A stretch of DNA of 28,336 nt from an uncultured Bacteroides sp. (GTDB taxonomy: Bacteria > Bacteroidota > Bacteroidia > Bacteroidales > Bacteroidaceae): assembly GCA_900546645.1 (NCBI GenBank), contig URDR01000037.1, positions 1-28,336 of the forward strand, in the 5' to 3' direction. The notes beneath the pieces are model-generated. The model did no database searches. It was not told the DNA's origin and saw nothing but the letters and a program-made list of their open reading frames with translations. Position 1 is the stretch's first letter. Each line of letters starts with the position of its first letter. A program made the translations under genes and the position numbers. Shown one piece after another: positions 8,261 through 15,530 of this stretch.

Positions 8261-8295
8261 CCGGACGGATTTTCTTCGCCGGACGCTCCGTCTGG
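8261..8295. repeat. Second GC-rich hairpin between trmD and pyrD
   Basis: CCGGACGGA at 8261-8269 pairs with TCCGTCTGG at 8287-8295 with one G-T wobble. There is no T run, so it is probably not a terminator alone; it may stabilise the pyrD 3' end or be part of a dispersed repeat. Confidence 0.45.
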
Positions 8296-8343
8296 CATCG
8301 GCATCCGACCACCGGAAGCCGGGTTATAGCTTGTAAATATTTT

Positions 8344-9255
8344 TCAGACTTCCAGTGCGCCGATGATGTCACGCACAGAGCTATATCCATGGCGATTGAG
8401 GTAGTCATCAATTCCTTCTGCTACCTTAACCGTGATGGCGGGGTCGATAAAGTTGGCTGTACCAATCTGAATGGCCGAAGCACCCGCCAAAAGGAACTCA
8501 ACGGCATCTTTCCAGTTCATGATACCTCCCAGCCCGATTACCGGAATGCTGACTGCTTTTGCCACTTGCCATACCATGCGCAAAGCAATCGGCTTTACAG
8601 CAGCTCCACTCATCCCTCCGGTAACGGTAGACAGAACAGGTTTACGCTTTTCGGCATCGATAGCCATACCCAGCAATGTATTGATGAGCGAAACACTGTC
8701 TGCTCCGGCTCCTTCTACGGCACGGGCTATCTCGGTAATATCGGTCACATTCGGCGAGAGTTTCACAATCAGTGTCTTGTCGTAAACCTTGCGCACGGCA
8801 CTGACCACCTCACTTGCGCCATGGGCGGTGACTCCGAAAGCCATTCCTCCTTGCTTTACGTTCGGACAAGAGATGTTGAGCTCAATGGCTGGAATATTTT
8901 CAAGTTCGTTGATGATACGAGCTGTTTCAGTATAGTCTTCTATCTGAGAACCCGACACGTTGACAATCATGTTGGTCTGGATATCTTTGATTTGCGGGTA
9001 GATGTGTTCTGCAAAATAATGTACTCCCTTATTTTGCAGACCTACGGCGTTTAACATCCCCATAGGGGTTTCAGCCATACGTGGATAAGGATTTCCCTCA
9101 CGGTGATGTAGCGTAGTACCTTTTACAATGATACCGCCTATCTTTTCCAAATCGACAAAGTCTTGAAACTCCAGACCATAGCCAAATGTACCCGATGCAG
9201 TCATCACCGGATTAGCCATTTCTAATTTACCGATATTTATACTTAAATCTGCCAT
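8344..9255 (-). CDS. pyrD: Dihydroorotate dehydrogenase B, catalytic subunit
   Basis: FMN-containing subunit of the NAD-dependent class 1B dihydroorotate dehydrogenase (PyrDB), the fourth step of pyrimidine synthesis. 303 residues. The class 1 catalytic cysteine is C130 in NISCPNVKQGG; FMN-binding pieces include TASGTFGYG near the N-terminus, VKGTT (K45) and IGLGGI plus GASAIQIGTA near the C-terminus. The overlap of 13 bp with the end of pyrK shows translational coupling and confirms the 1B type, which needs PyrK as electron transfer partner. Confidence 0.96.
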   Translation of the reverse strand: MADLSINIGKLEMANPVMTASGTFGYGLEFQDFVDLEKIGGIIVKGTTLHHREGNPYPRMAETPMGMLNAVGLQNKGVHYFAEHIYPQIKDIQTNMIVNVSGSQIEDYTETARIINELENIPAIELNISCPNVKQGGMAFGVTAHGASEVVSAVRKVYDKTLIVKLSPNVTDITEIARAVEGAGADSVSLINTLLGMAIDAEKRKPVLSTVTGGMSGAAVKPIALRMVWQVAKAVSIPVIGLGGIMNWKDAVEFLLAGASAIQIGTANFIDPAITVKVAEGIDDYLNRHGYSSVRDIIGALEV

Positions 9256-10019
9256 AATAATTTCTTAATATTAAATACAGGACCTTCTTTACATACGCAC
9301 ACATGCCCCTCGTCGGTTTTCTCCACACAGCAGAGACAAGCACCCACACCACATGCCATCGTGTTTTCCAGTGAAACTTCGCACTCTGTATCGCTTTCTT
9401 TCGCATACTTGGCCACGGCAACCATCATGGGCTTGGGACCACAGGTGTAAATCATGTCAAACTTGTGGTCTTTTAATACGCTATGCATGGTTACATATCC
9501 CTTTTCACCCATGCTTCCATCTTCTGTGGTAACATAAACTTCACCTAATGAAGTGAATTGCTCCAGCTGCAACAAGTCGTTCTTTGAGCGTGCTCCTAAC
9601 AGGAACGAGGGTTTACAGCCTCTCTTCAAAAGTGATTCGCCTAAATATAACATGGGGGCTGTACCTACACCGCCTCCGACAAGCAAGACCTTTTCTTCGG
9701 GGGTTTGAGGCATTGAGAATCCATTTCCTAAGGGAAGAACCACATTGAGCAAGTCTCCTTTTTCAAGTGTAGCCAATTTACGGGTTCCATCGCCAACGAG
9801 CTGAACCAAAAACCATACTTCGTTTTTTTCACGATCCACATAATTTATAGATATGGGACGACGCAAGAAGGTGGACGGAGAGTTATCTACGCGAATTTCA
9901 GCAAACTGCCCGGGAAGCATTTCCGGTAGAGGAGCTGACTGGGTTAATTTAAGAAGAACATAGTTTGCATGCAAACGGATGTTCTCTGTTACTTTTAAGT
10001 CTAAAATATATTTTTTCAT
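9243..10019 (-). CDS. pyrK: Dihydroorotate dehydrogenase B, electron transfer subunit
   Basis: FAD and [2Fe-2S] subunit that passes electrons from dihydroorotate oxidation by PyrD to NAD+. 258 residues. FAD-binding RRPISI (53-58), the NAD-binding VGGGVGTAP (114-122), and the cluster-binding cysteines in MACGVGACLCC (C223, C228, C231 or C230) with a further cysteine in HVCVC (C241/C243). Two extra cysteines beside the usual four mean the exact ligands cannot be assigned by eye. First gene of the pyrK-pyrD operon, read from the tandem promoters just upstream. Confidence 0.95.
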   Translation of the reverse strand: MKKYILDLKVTENIRLHANYVLLKLTQSAPLPEMLPGQFAEIRVDNSPSTFLRRPISINYVDREKNEVWFLVQLVGDGTRKLATLEKGDLLNVVLPLGNGFSMPQTPEEKVLLVGGGVGTAPMLYLGESLLKRGCKPSFLLGARSKNDLLQLEQFTSLGEVYVTTEDGSMGEKGYVTMHSVLKDHKFDMIYTCGPKPMMVAVAKYAKESDTECEVSLENTMACGVGACLCCVEKTDEGHVCVCKEGPVFNIKKLLWQI

Positions 10020-10047
10020 ATAAAATTAGGTAAATCCGTTTTCTTTG

Positions 10048-10078
10048 CAAAGATAGTGAAAGGTGAGAGCAGAGACAA
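10048..10078 (-). promoter_or_regulatory. pyrK proximal promoter (TTG-N20-TATCTTTG)
   Basis: On the minus strand TTG (10078 to 10076), a 20-nt spacer, and TATCTTTG (10055 to 10048) match the Bacteroides primary sigma factor promoter exactly. The start codon is 29 bp after the -7 box. The -7 box and spacer are part of a 25-bp direct repeat. Confidence 0.75.
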
Positions 10079-10161
10079 AAAGAAAACTTGTTTTTCTGAT
10101 TTTGGCTCTGCCGAACCGCATCCTATCTTCGTGTAACAAAGATAGTGAAAGGTGAGAGCAG
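10048..10161. repeat. 25-bp direct repeat (10048-10072 and 10137-10161) with a hairpin-forming interior
   Basis: The same 25 bases occur twice, 89 bp apart. Between them the sequence can fold: GCAGAG pairs with CTCTGC, CAAAA with TTTTG, AGAAAAC with GTTTTTCT, and outside these AAGATAG with CTATCTT near 10123-10130. I recall very similar hairpin-plus-promoter units in many intergenic regions of Bacteroides genomes, so this is probably a dispersed promoter-bearing repeat with a partial second copy. Confidence 0.75.
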
Positions 10162-10167
10162 TACCAA
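10137..10167 (-). promoter_or_regulatory. pyrK distal promoter copy (TTG-N20-TATCTTTG)
   Basis: Second copy of the same promoter, 89 bp upstream: TTG at 10167 to 10165, 20-nt spacer, TATCTTTG at 10144 to 10137. It starts just after the stop of the XRE gene, so the pyr operon does not depend on read-through. Confidence 0.7.
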
Positions 10168-10188
10168 GGATAGACAAGTATATTCGGT

Positions 10189-10656
10189 TCAATGCTCAGG
10201 CTTAAAAGTCTGATATGTTCCGTTATCGAAGAAAATTCTTATTTCAGTAATTTTCGGAACAGGCTTTTCTATGTATCTAATCTCTTCTTTTATAGGAGCT
10301 TTGTCTATAAAAGAGGGGGTGCTTAAGGGATTCTCCTTGCGAAAATCATCGGCCGCTTGAATATTATCCGTGAATTTTGGATTCTCAGAGGCTTGCGAAA
10401 ACAAATCTATACCCGAAACTACGGGAGCAGATTCTTCCATTTCTCCTTCTCCGTAAAGCAACCAGTTGATATTAACATACGGGCAAGCTTTATGTATGCG
10501 CATAACTACATCTAAACTTGGGTTATTGCGCCCGCTAAATATATGTGACAGGGAAGATGTAGAAATCCCTATTTTCTCAGCAAAGTCTGCATTTGAAAGC
10601 CCTTCTCTTTGCATTATTTGTATAATTCGTTCCTTCATTACAAATGTAATATCCAT
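10189..10656 (-). CDS. XRE-family helix-turn-helix regulator
   Basis: 155 residues. Residues 7-65 form a Cro/C1-type HTH: MKERIIQIMQREGLSNADFA, then KIGISTSSLSHIFSGRNNPS where the recognition helix lies, then a third helix. The C-terminal part (about 75-155) is polar with no domain I recognise; its end IRIFFDNGTYQTFKPEH is predicted beta structure and may serve for dimer formation. Length suggests a stand-alone chromosomal regulator rather than a phage repressor with a peptidase domain. A promoter with exact spacing lies just upstream and overlaps palindromes that recur through the next 500 bp, which points to autoregulation. Start: ATG at 10656; a second ATG at 10638 is possible. Confidence 0.85.
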   Translation of the reverse strand: MDITFVMKERIIQIMQREGLSNADFAEKIGISTSSLSHIFSGRNNPSLDVVMRIHKACPYVNINWLLYGEGEMEESAPVVSGIDLFSQASENPKFTDNIQAADDFRKENPLSTPSFIDKAPIKEEIRYIEKPVPKITEIRIFFDNGTYQTFKPEH

Positions 10657-11149
10657 TTTTTCATCCGTTACAAAGGTAAGGGTTTATGTTGACAAACGCA
10701 AATTTACATTTACAAATATGTATGTCTACATATGTAAATGTCATTATCTACCTATTTACATATGTATGTAACAGGAAGCTATACATGTGTAAATCATGTT
10801 AAAGTAATACTTCGTATATTTCTTTTATATATATGGTTAACAAATATATAAGGAAACATTATATAAGAATAAAGCCCAGATGCGTATTTATCCAGCCAGC
10901 TATTTATATTTACCTTAACCATTCCTTTGCATTTAAGCTATATAATGTTGGGTATTAGGTAATACTAAGTATTTCTACCTTAAGTATTTATATACAATAA
11001 CAAATGTAATTCGTATGAACAACATTTCTAAATGGAACTAAAAACAAACGTGCCGACACACTCGTATTTACATCTGTATAACACTTTCCATGTTTACATG
11101 TGTAACATCGAGTGGTGTTATTTACATATGTAATGATATACAAATGTAA
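10638..11149. promoter_or_regulatory. Array of TTAC-N4-GTAA palindromes, candidate operators
   Basis: Full or one-mismatch matches to TTACAnnTGTAA are at 10638-10649, 10668-10679, 10726-10737, 10756-10767, 10781-10792, 10998-11009, 11068-11079, 11094-11105, 11122-11133 (perfect palindrome TTACATATGTAA) and 11138-11149. The first two flank the XRE transcription start with centres 30 bp apart; the first overlaps the start codon region and the second the -7 box. Steps are irregular (16 to 30 bp in clusters, with a gap at 10793-10997), unlike a CRISPR. Binding by the adjacent XRE protein is inference. Some copies (CAAATGTA) could equally be -7 boxes on the minus strand. Confidence 0.55.
10671..10701 (-). 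promoter_or_regulatory. Promoter of the XRE regulator (TTG-N20-TACCTTTG)
   Basis: TTG at 10701 to 10699, exactly 20 nt, then TACCTTTG at 10678 to 10671 on the minus strand. The predicted RNA start is about 8 nt before the ATG at 10656. The -7 box lies inside a TTAC-N4-GTAA palindrome (10668-10679). Confidence 0.7.
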
Positions 11150-11355
11150 AAACACACCTTTTATCCCCGTTTCTCCAGATTTCAAAATTTACGTCCCATT
11201 CTCCATTTACACGCAAATTTTCAATTCTCACGCATTACACAGAAACAGACCTAACCTCCCCCGATTTTGGAAATTCCATCTTACTTTGTTCATTCTTTCA
11301 ATACTGCTGTTCATATAAGACGGGGAATCGGGCATACACTGAAAGATTCATAGAC

Positions 11356-11405
11356 AAAAAAAACGCACCTCGTGGTTTTATCTATATAAAGAACCACAAG
11401 ATGCG
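11356..11405 (-). terminator. Rho-independent terminator downstream of holA
   Basis: Stem arms 11364-11377 and 11392-11405 pair at 12 of 14 positions plus two wobbles; on the minus strand a run of eight T follows (A run 11356-11363). Ends the amn-holA transcript. Confidence 0.88.
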
Positions 11406-11500
11406 GAAATAAAAGAAAACTTTATGTATCAGTTCAGGCAGGAAACTGTCCACAAAACTGAAACCCGATTTAAACTTTCAGCGTTTCACGTCTCCGGACA

Positions 11501-12517
11501 TTAATGCATTATAAAATAGATCAGCTCGCGCAGTAAATCCCCATCCGAGACAGAAGAATTCTTCACCCCCTTGGATTTGGCATCACACAAACGTATTTCC
11601 CCTATTATCTGCATAACCTTTACTCCCGAATATTTTTTCATGGCTGCCAGATAATCTTTCGCTTGCCACGGAGAACGCAAACCCAAGAACGATGCTATTT
11701 CCTGTTCTGACTTACCCGGTGCATAATAGGTAAGCATCAGATTGGAGAAAAAGCCAAACAATACGGCAAGCGTAACCTGCAAAGGATTATTCTTCATGTT
11801 ATTGTTAAAGTATTTTACTATCAAGTTTGCCTTCAAAACATCCTTTGTTATTAATGCATTCCGGAGTTCAAAGTTATTGTAATCTTTACTGATGCCGATA
11901 TTGCGTTCGATTTGCTCCGGTGTTATACGGCTGCATCCATCAGGAAGCGTAATGACAAGCTTCTCCAACTCCCCTGCCATTCTGTTCAAATCTGCCCCAA
12001 CGAATTCAGCCATCATTTCCGAAGCCTTGGGCTCTATATCTACCCGCTTACGCTTGAGGTAAGAGGAAATAAATCCGGAAAGCTGCGCATCTTTTAATTT
12101 CTTCGACTCAAAAAGAATGCCTGCTTTTTCAATCTCTGCTGCCAATTTTTTCCGCCGGTCTAAGACACCGTGTTTATAACAGAACACCAAAATGGTTGAC
12201 ATCAATGGCTTCTGCAAATAATATGTCAGCTCATCGAGATTTTTTAAATTTTGAGCCTCCTTCACCATCACAATCTGATACTTCGACATCATCGGATAGC
12301 GCTTTGCCGAATTGATAATCGTTGCAATGTCCGTGTCAGCCCCGTAAAGTATCGTCAGATTAAACTCTTTTTCAGCCTCCGTCAATACCCTATCTGCTAT
12401 GTATTCAGAGATGCGGTCAATATAATAATCTTCCTCGCCCATTAAAAAGTAGATGGGTACATACACCCCGTTTTTAACATCACGGACGATTTCTTCATAA
12501 GTAAAAACCTTTGTCAT
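11501..12517 (-). CDS. holA: DNA polymerase III delta subunit
   Basis: Clamp-loader subunit that opens the beta sliding clamp. 338 residues, usual length. The N-terminal region VYVPIYFLMGEEDYYIDRIS is the typical HolA start, followed by the AAA-fold region without a P-loop, the GADLNRMAGELEKLV segment, RNIGISKDYNNFELRNALI, and the C-terminal helical collar domain ending near LLRELIYFIMH. It begins 12 bp after the amn stop, so both are in one transcript, ended by the hairpin at 11356-11405. Confidence 0.93.
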   Translation of the reverse strand: MTKVFTYEEIVRDVKNGVYVPIYFLMGEEDYYIDRISEYIADRVLTEAEKEFNLTILYGADTDIATIINSAKRYPMMSKYQIVMVKEAQNLKNLDELTYYLQKPLMSTILVFCYKHGVLDRRKKLAAEIEKAGILFESKKLKDAQLSGFISSYLKRKRVDIEPKASEMMAEFVGADLNRMAGELEKLVITLPDGCSRITPEQIERNIGISKDYNNFELRNALITKDVLKANLIVKYFNNNMKNNPLQVTLAVLFGFFSNLMLTYYAPGKSEQEIASFLGLRSPWQAKDYLAAMKKYSGVKVMQIIGEIRLCDAKSKGVKNSSVSDGDLLRELIYFIMH

Positions 12518-12529
12518 TTCAGTCTCTTA

Positions 12530-13306
12530 TTACCAGTCAAATTTCAAGTGTTTTACGGTCTTCTTGGCATCAATAATCATCCGCAAAGCATCTATTCCGA
12601 TTTCTACGTGTTCGTGTACAAATTTACGCGTTACCATAGAGTCGCTCTTTTCGGTTTTGACCCCTTCCGGAATCATCGGCTGATCAGAAACCAACAACAA
12701 TGCACCTGTTGGAATATGATTGGCAAATCCTGTAGTAAACAACGTAGCGGTTTCCATATCTACAGCCATCGCCCGGGTCTTCAGAAGATAAGCTTTGAAA
12801 GCTTCGTCATGCTCCCATATACGACGGTTGGTGGTATAAACCGTTCCCGTCCAATAATCACGCGAATGGTCTCGGATAGCCGAAGACACTGCACGCTGAA
12901 GCATAAACGCCGGAAGTGCAGGAACTTCAGGCGGGTAATAATCGTTAGAAGTACCCTCACCTCGAATAGCCGCAATGGGAAGAATCAGGTCTCCAATCTG
13001 ATTCTTTTTATCGATACCGCCGCATTTTCCCAAGAACAAACAAGCTTTTGGATTCACCGCACTGAGCAAGTCCATAATAATAGCCGCATTAGGACTTCCC
13101 ATTCCAAAATTAATGATTGTAATTCCCTCGGCATGAGCTGAAATCATGTTTGCGTCACGCCCCAGCACAGGTACATTAAAGCGTTCAGCAAAAATCTCTA
13201 CGTAATTATTGAAGTTTGTCAACAAGATATATTCACCGAAATCCTCTAAACTGCGCTTTGTGTATCGAGGTAACCAATTTGCTACAATTTCTTGCTTCGT
13301 TTTCAT
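12530..13306 (-). CDS. amn: AMP nucleosidase
   Basis: Cleaves AMP to adenine and ribose 5-phosphate; member of the nucleoside phosphorylase superfamily. I choose ATG at 13306 (258 residues, starting MKTKQEIVANWLPRYT), which matches the N-terminus I remember for Bacteroides homologues; an in-frame ATG at 13372 would add 22 residues that look like untranslated leader. Motifs: INFGMGSPNAA (65-75, phosphate loop), FLGKCGG (91-97), GEGTSNDYYPPEVP, AVDMETATLF (181-190, ribose-binding Met/Glu) and SDQP (D208, the base-contacting acid). Upstream of holA in the same transcript; a possible -7 box TACATTTG lies at 13413 to 13406. Confidence 0.92.
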   Translation of the reverse strand: MKTKQEIVANWLPRYTKRSLEDFGEYILLTNFNNYVEIFAERFNVPVLGRDANMISAHAEGITIINFGMGSPNAAIIMDLLSAVNPKACLFLGKCGGIDKKNQIGDLILPIAAIRGEGTSNDYYPPEVPALPAFMLQRAVSSAIRDHSRDYWTGTVYTTNRRIWEHDEAFKAYLLKTRAMAVDMETATLFTTGFANHIPTGALLLVSDQPMIPEGVKTEKSDSMVTRKFVHEHVEIGIDALRMIIDAKKTVKHLKFDW

Positions 13307-13408
13307 GATTTTTTGTATTTTTGTGAGAAAATTGATAGAACACCTGCGTTTATTCAACAAGTAAATATCCATCAGATATTCATATAAAATCTATTCATAT
13401 AATTGCAA

Positions 13409-13867
13409 ATGTACAAAATGTTAGCATTAAACCTACCACACTATCCTTACAAAATTAGAACGAAAGAAGAGAAATATTATATCTTCGATGTTTTAAGAAG
13501 AAAATATGTAAGCTTAACTCCAGAAGAGTGGGTGCGCCAGCATTTCATTCATTTTCTTATAAAACAAAAAGGGTACCCTCAAGGTTTACTTGCCAATGAA
13601 GTTCAAGTAAAACTCAACGGTACCCAAAAGCGATGTGATACGGTATTATACAACCGTGATTTAACCGCACGTATGATTATCGAATACAAAGCGCCGAAAG
13701 TCGAAATAACTCAGGCTGTTTTTGATCAGATTACGCGTTATAACATGACCTTGAAAGTTGAATATTTAGTTGTAAGCAATGGTATAAACCACTATTGCTG
13801 CCATATAGATTATGGTAAAAATAGTTATACATTTTTAAAGGAAATTCCAAGCTATAACGAATTGTAA
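13409..13867 (+). CDS. Stand-alone type I restriction HsdR N-terminal domain protein (PD-(D/E)XK fold)
   Basis: About 152 residues from the ATG at 13409; an upstream TTG at 13403 is less likely. The core of a PD-(D/E)XK nuclease is visible: glutamate in LANEVQVKLNG, D77 in RCDTVLYN, E92-x-K94 in MIIEYKAPKV, and FDQITRYN with the Gln of the HsdR N-terminal family (HSDR_N_2). There is no helicase and no HsdM or HsdS near it, so this is not a type I restriction system. Proteins like this are, as I recall, conserved in Bacteroidetes next to holA or amn, pointing to a core role in DNA processing. The gene is more AT-rich than its neighbours. It is divergent from amn. Confidence 0.8.
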   Translation: MYKMLALNLPHYPYKIRTKEEKYYIFDVLRRKYVSLTPEEWVRQHFIHFLIKQKGYPQGLLANEVQVKLNGTQKRCDTVLYNRDLTARMIIEYKAPKVEITQAVFDQITRYNMTLKVEYLVVSNGINHYCCHIDYGKNSYTFLKEIPSYNEL

Positions 13868-13923
13868 AAAACTGAATACAAGATAGTAAAACCACCATCT
13901 CCCCCATCGCATCTACAAGAATA

Positions 13924-15243
13924 TTACAAACTTTTTCCTATGCAGTAATAGCCAATTCCCAAATCGTGCAACTCTTTCTCGTCATAGATGTTGCGCCCGT
14001 CAAAAATAACGGCACGTTTCATCGTACGCAGAAGGACTTTCCATGAAGGCAAGCGGAATTCTTTCCATTCTGTTACCAGCAAAAGGGCATCTGCATCCAG
14101 AAGGGCATCATACATATCATGCGCATAATAAACCGAATCGCCCACACGCCGCTTAGCCTCCTCCATTGATGCAGGATCGTAAACACGAATATTGCAACCG
14201 GCTTCTTGTAATTTACGGATTAAAATCAGAGAAGGAGCCTCACGCATATCGTCGGTTTCAGGCTTGAATGCCAAGCCCCAAAGCGCAATCGTCTTTCCTT
14301 TCAAGCATCCGCCGTAATAAGTCGAGAGCTTGCGGAACAAGATGTCTTTCTGGTCTTCATTTACGGCTTCAACCATTTTCAGCACCCGCATGGAATACCC
14401 GTGCTCTTCTGCCGTTTTAATCAAAGCCTTCACATCTTTTGGAAAACAAGAGCCACCATACCCGCAGCCCGGATAAAGGAACTTGCGCCCAATGCGGGTA
14501 TCCGAACCTATACCTGCACGCACCATATTTACATCCGCTCCCACACGCTCACACAGATTGGCTATATCATTCATAAAGCTGATGCGAGTAGCCAACATGG
14601 AATTGGCCGCATATTTCGTCATTTCCGCCGAAGGAATATCCATAAAGATAACCCGGAAATTATTCAGAAGGAAGGGACGGTAAAGCTTGGTCATTAATTG
14701 CTTCGCCCGTTCAGATTCCACTCCCACCACCACTCTATCGGGGGTCATAAAATCATTAATTGCATTCCCCTCTTTCAGGAATTCCGGATTCGACGCTACA
14801 TCAAAATCAATATCCACCCCGCGCCGGCTGAGCTCTTCATGGATAACGGCTTTAACTTTTTTTGCCGTGCCTACAGGAACGGTACTTTTGGTAACAACTA
14901 AAACATAACGGTTCATACATGAGCCGATGGTCCGTGCCACATCCAGTACATACTGCAAGTCGGCACTTCCGTCTTCATTGGGAGGAGTTCCCACCGCACT
15001 GAATACGATAGACACTTCATCCAAATATTCCTCAAGCGATGTGGCAAAGCGCAAGCGTCCGGCTCTTACGTTACGTTGCACCATATCTTCCAGTCCCGGT
15101 TCATAAATGGGTATGACACCCTGTTGTAAAGCCTCAATCTTACATGCATTTGTGTCAATGCAAATAACATTAGCACCTGTCTCCGCAAAACAAGTTCCTG
15201 TAACCAGGCCTACATATCCGGTTCCTACGATTGCTATATTCAT
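13924..15243 (-). CDS. ugd: UDP-glucose 6-dehydrogenase
   Basis: Oxidises UDP-glucose to UDP-glucuronate with two NAD+, feeding capsule and other polysaccharides. 439 residues. Rossmann motif GTGYVG (7-12), substrate region NPEFLKEGNA, K210 and N214 in MTKYAANSM, and the catalytic cysteine C266 in GYGGSCFPKD, followed by the C-terminal NAD/UDP-binding domain with GLAFKPETDDMREAPS. All catalytic residues are present. A possible -7 box TACTTTTG is at 15282 to 15275. No other capsule genes are adjacent, so it is probably a housekeeping copy. Confidence 0.95.
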   Translation of the reverse strand: MNIAIVGTGYVGLVTGTCFAETGANVICIDTNACKIEALQQGVIPIYEPGLEDMVQRNVRAGRLRFATSLEEYLDEVSIVFSAVGTPPNEDGSADLQYVLDVARTIGSCMNRYVLVVTKSTVPVGTAKKVKAVIHEELSRRGVDIDFDVASNPEFLKEGNAINDFMTPDRVVVGVESERAKQLMTKLYRPFLLNNFRVIFMDIPSAEMTKYAANSMLATRISFMNDIANLCERVGADVNMVRAGIGSDTRIGRKFLYPGCGYGGSCFPKDVKALIKTAEEHGYSMRVLKMVEAVNEDQKDILFRKLSTYYGGCLKGKTIALWGLAFKPETDDMREAPSLILIRKLQEAGCNIRVYDPASMEEAKRRVGDSVYYAHDMYDALLDADALLLVTEWKEFRLPSWKVLLRTMKRAVIFDGRNIYDEKELHDLGIGYYCIGKSL

Positions 15244-15518
15244 TTTTACCTATTCTATTGTTGGTTTCTCTTTGCAAAAGTATAACAAAAAGTTTGAATA
15301 CTTAAACCGAAAGCCATCCGTTTTGCCAAGCAACGGTAAAAATCATCTGGAAAACGTCTTTCTCTTAACGACTCATAATGACACGAATTTCAGATTTCGA
15401 CTTACATCCAAGCAAAGATTGCCGATATTTACCCTATTGAAGACTCATTTTTCATAAAAACACAATAAAGGTTTCGAAAATATCTCACCAAAAGCAAGCG
15501 AGGTCATAGAAAAAATCG

Positions 15519-15526
15519 TAAATTTG
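15519..15526 (+). promoter_or_regulatory. Possible -7 box directly before the HU/CCDC81-SPOR gene
   Basis: TAAATTTG matches TAnnTTTG only 4 bp before the ATG at 15531. If used, the transcript would be nearly leaderless. No TTG at 19-21 nt upstream, so confidence is low. Confidence 0.35.
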
Positions 15527-15530
15527 CATC

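Larger units (their letters stand above)
10657..11500. other. 844-bp AT-rich gene-free region between the XRE gene and holA
   Basis: No convincing protein gene is seen; short frames here have no recognisable content and cross the palindromes. The region holds the operator-like array, nested inverted repeats at 10952-10973 (GTATT-N4-AATAC, and AATACT-A-AGTATT), a possible minus-strand -7 box TATATTTG at 10848 to 10841, and at its far end the holA terminator. A small RNA or short peptide gene under control of the XRE protein is possible but not shown. Confidence 0.5.

Noticed and set aside
8389..9054. 221-codon plus-strand open frame antisense to pyrD
   Set aside because: Shadow of pyrD, which has all catalytic motifs on the other strand.
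10638..11149. CRISPR array
   Set aside because: Repeats are 12 bp with irregular spacing of 16 bp to over 200 bp and imperfect copies; they are palindromic operator-like sites, and no cas genes are present.
11112..11318. Possible 68-residue hydrophobic-ended peptide on the plus strand
   Set aside because: It starts inside the palindrome array in AT-rich sequence, has no promoter or ribosome binding site that I can see, and no recognisable content.
10657..11500. Replication origin or phage attachment site
   Set aside because: No DnaA gene, no clear set of DnaA boxes, no integrase and no direct-repeat att pair; AT richness alone is not enough.
12548..13141. 197-codon plus-strand open frame antisense to amn
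   Set aside because: Shadow of AMP nucleosidase; no motif, and it has no promoter or upstream signal.
13307..13372. N-terminal extension of AMP nucleosidase from the ATG at 13372
   Set aside because: The extra 22 residues do not fit the family N-terminus; the ATG at 13306 gives the usual 258-residue protein.
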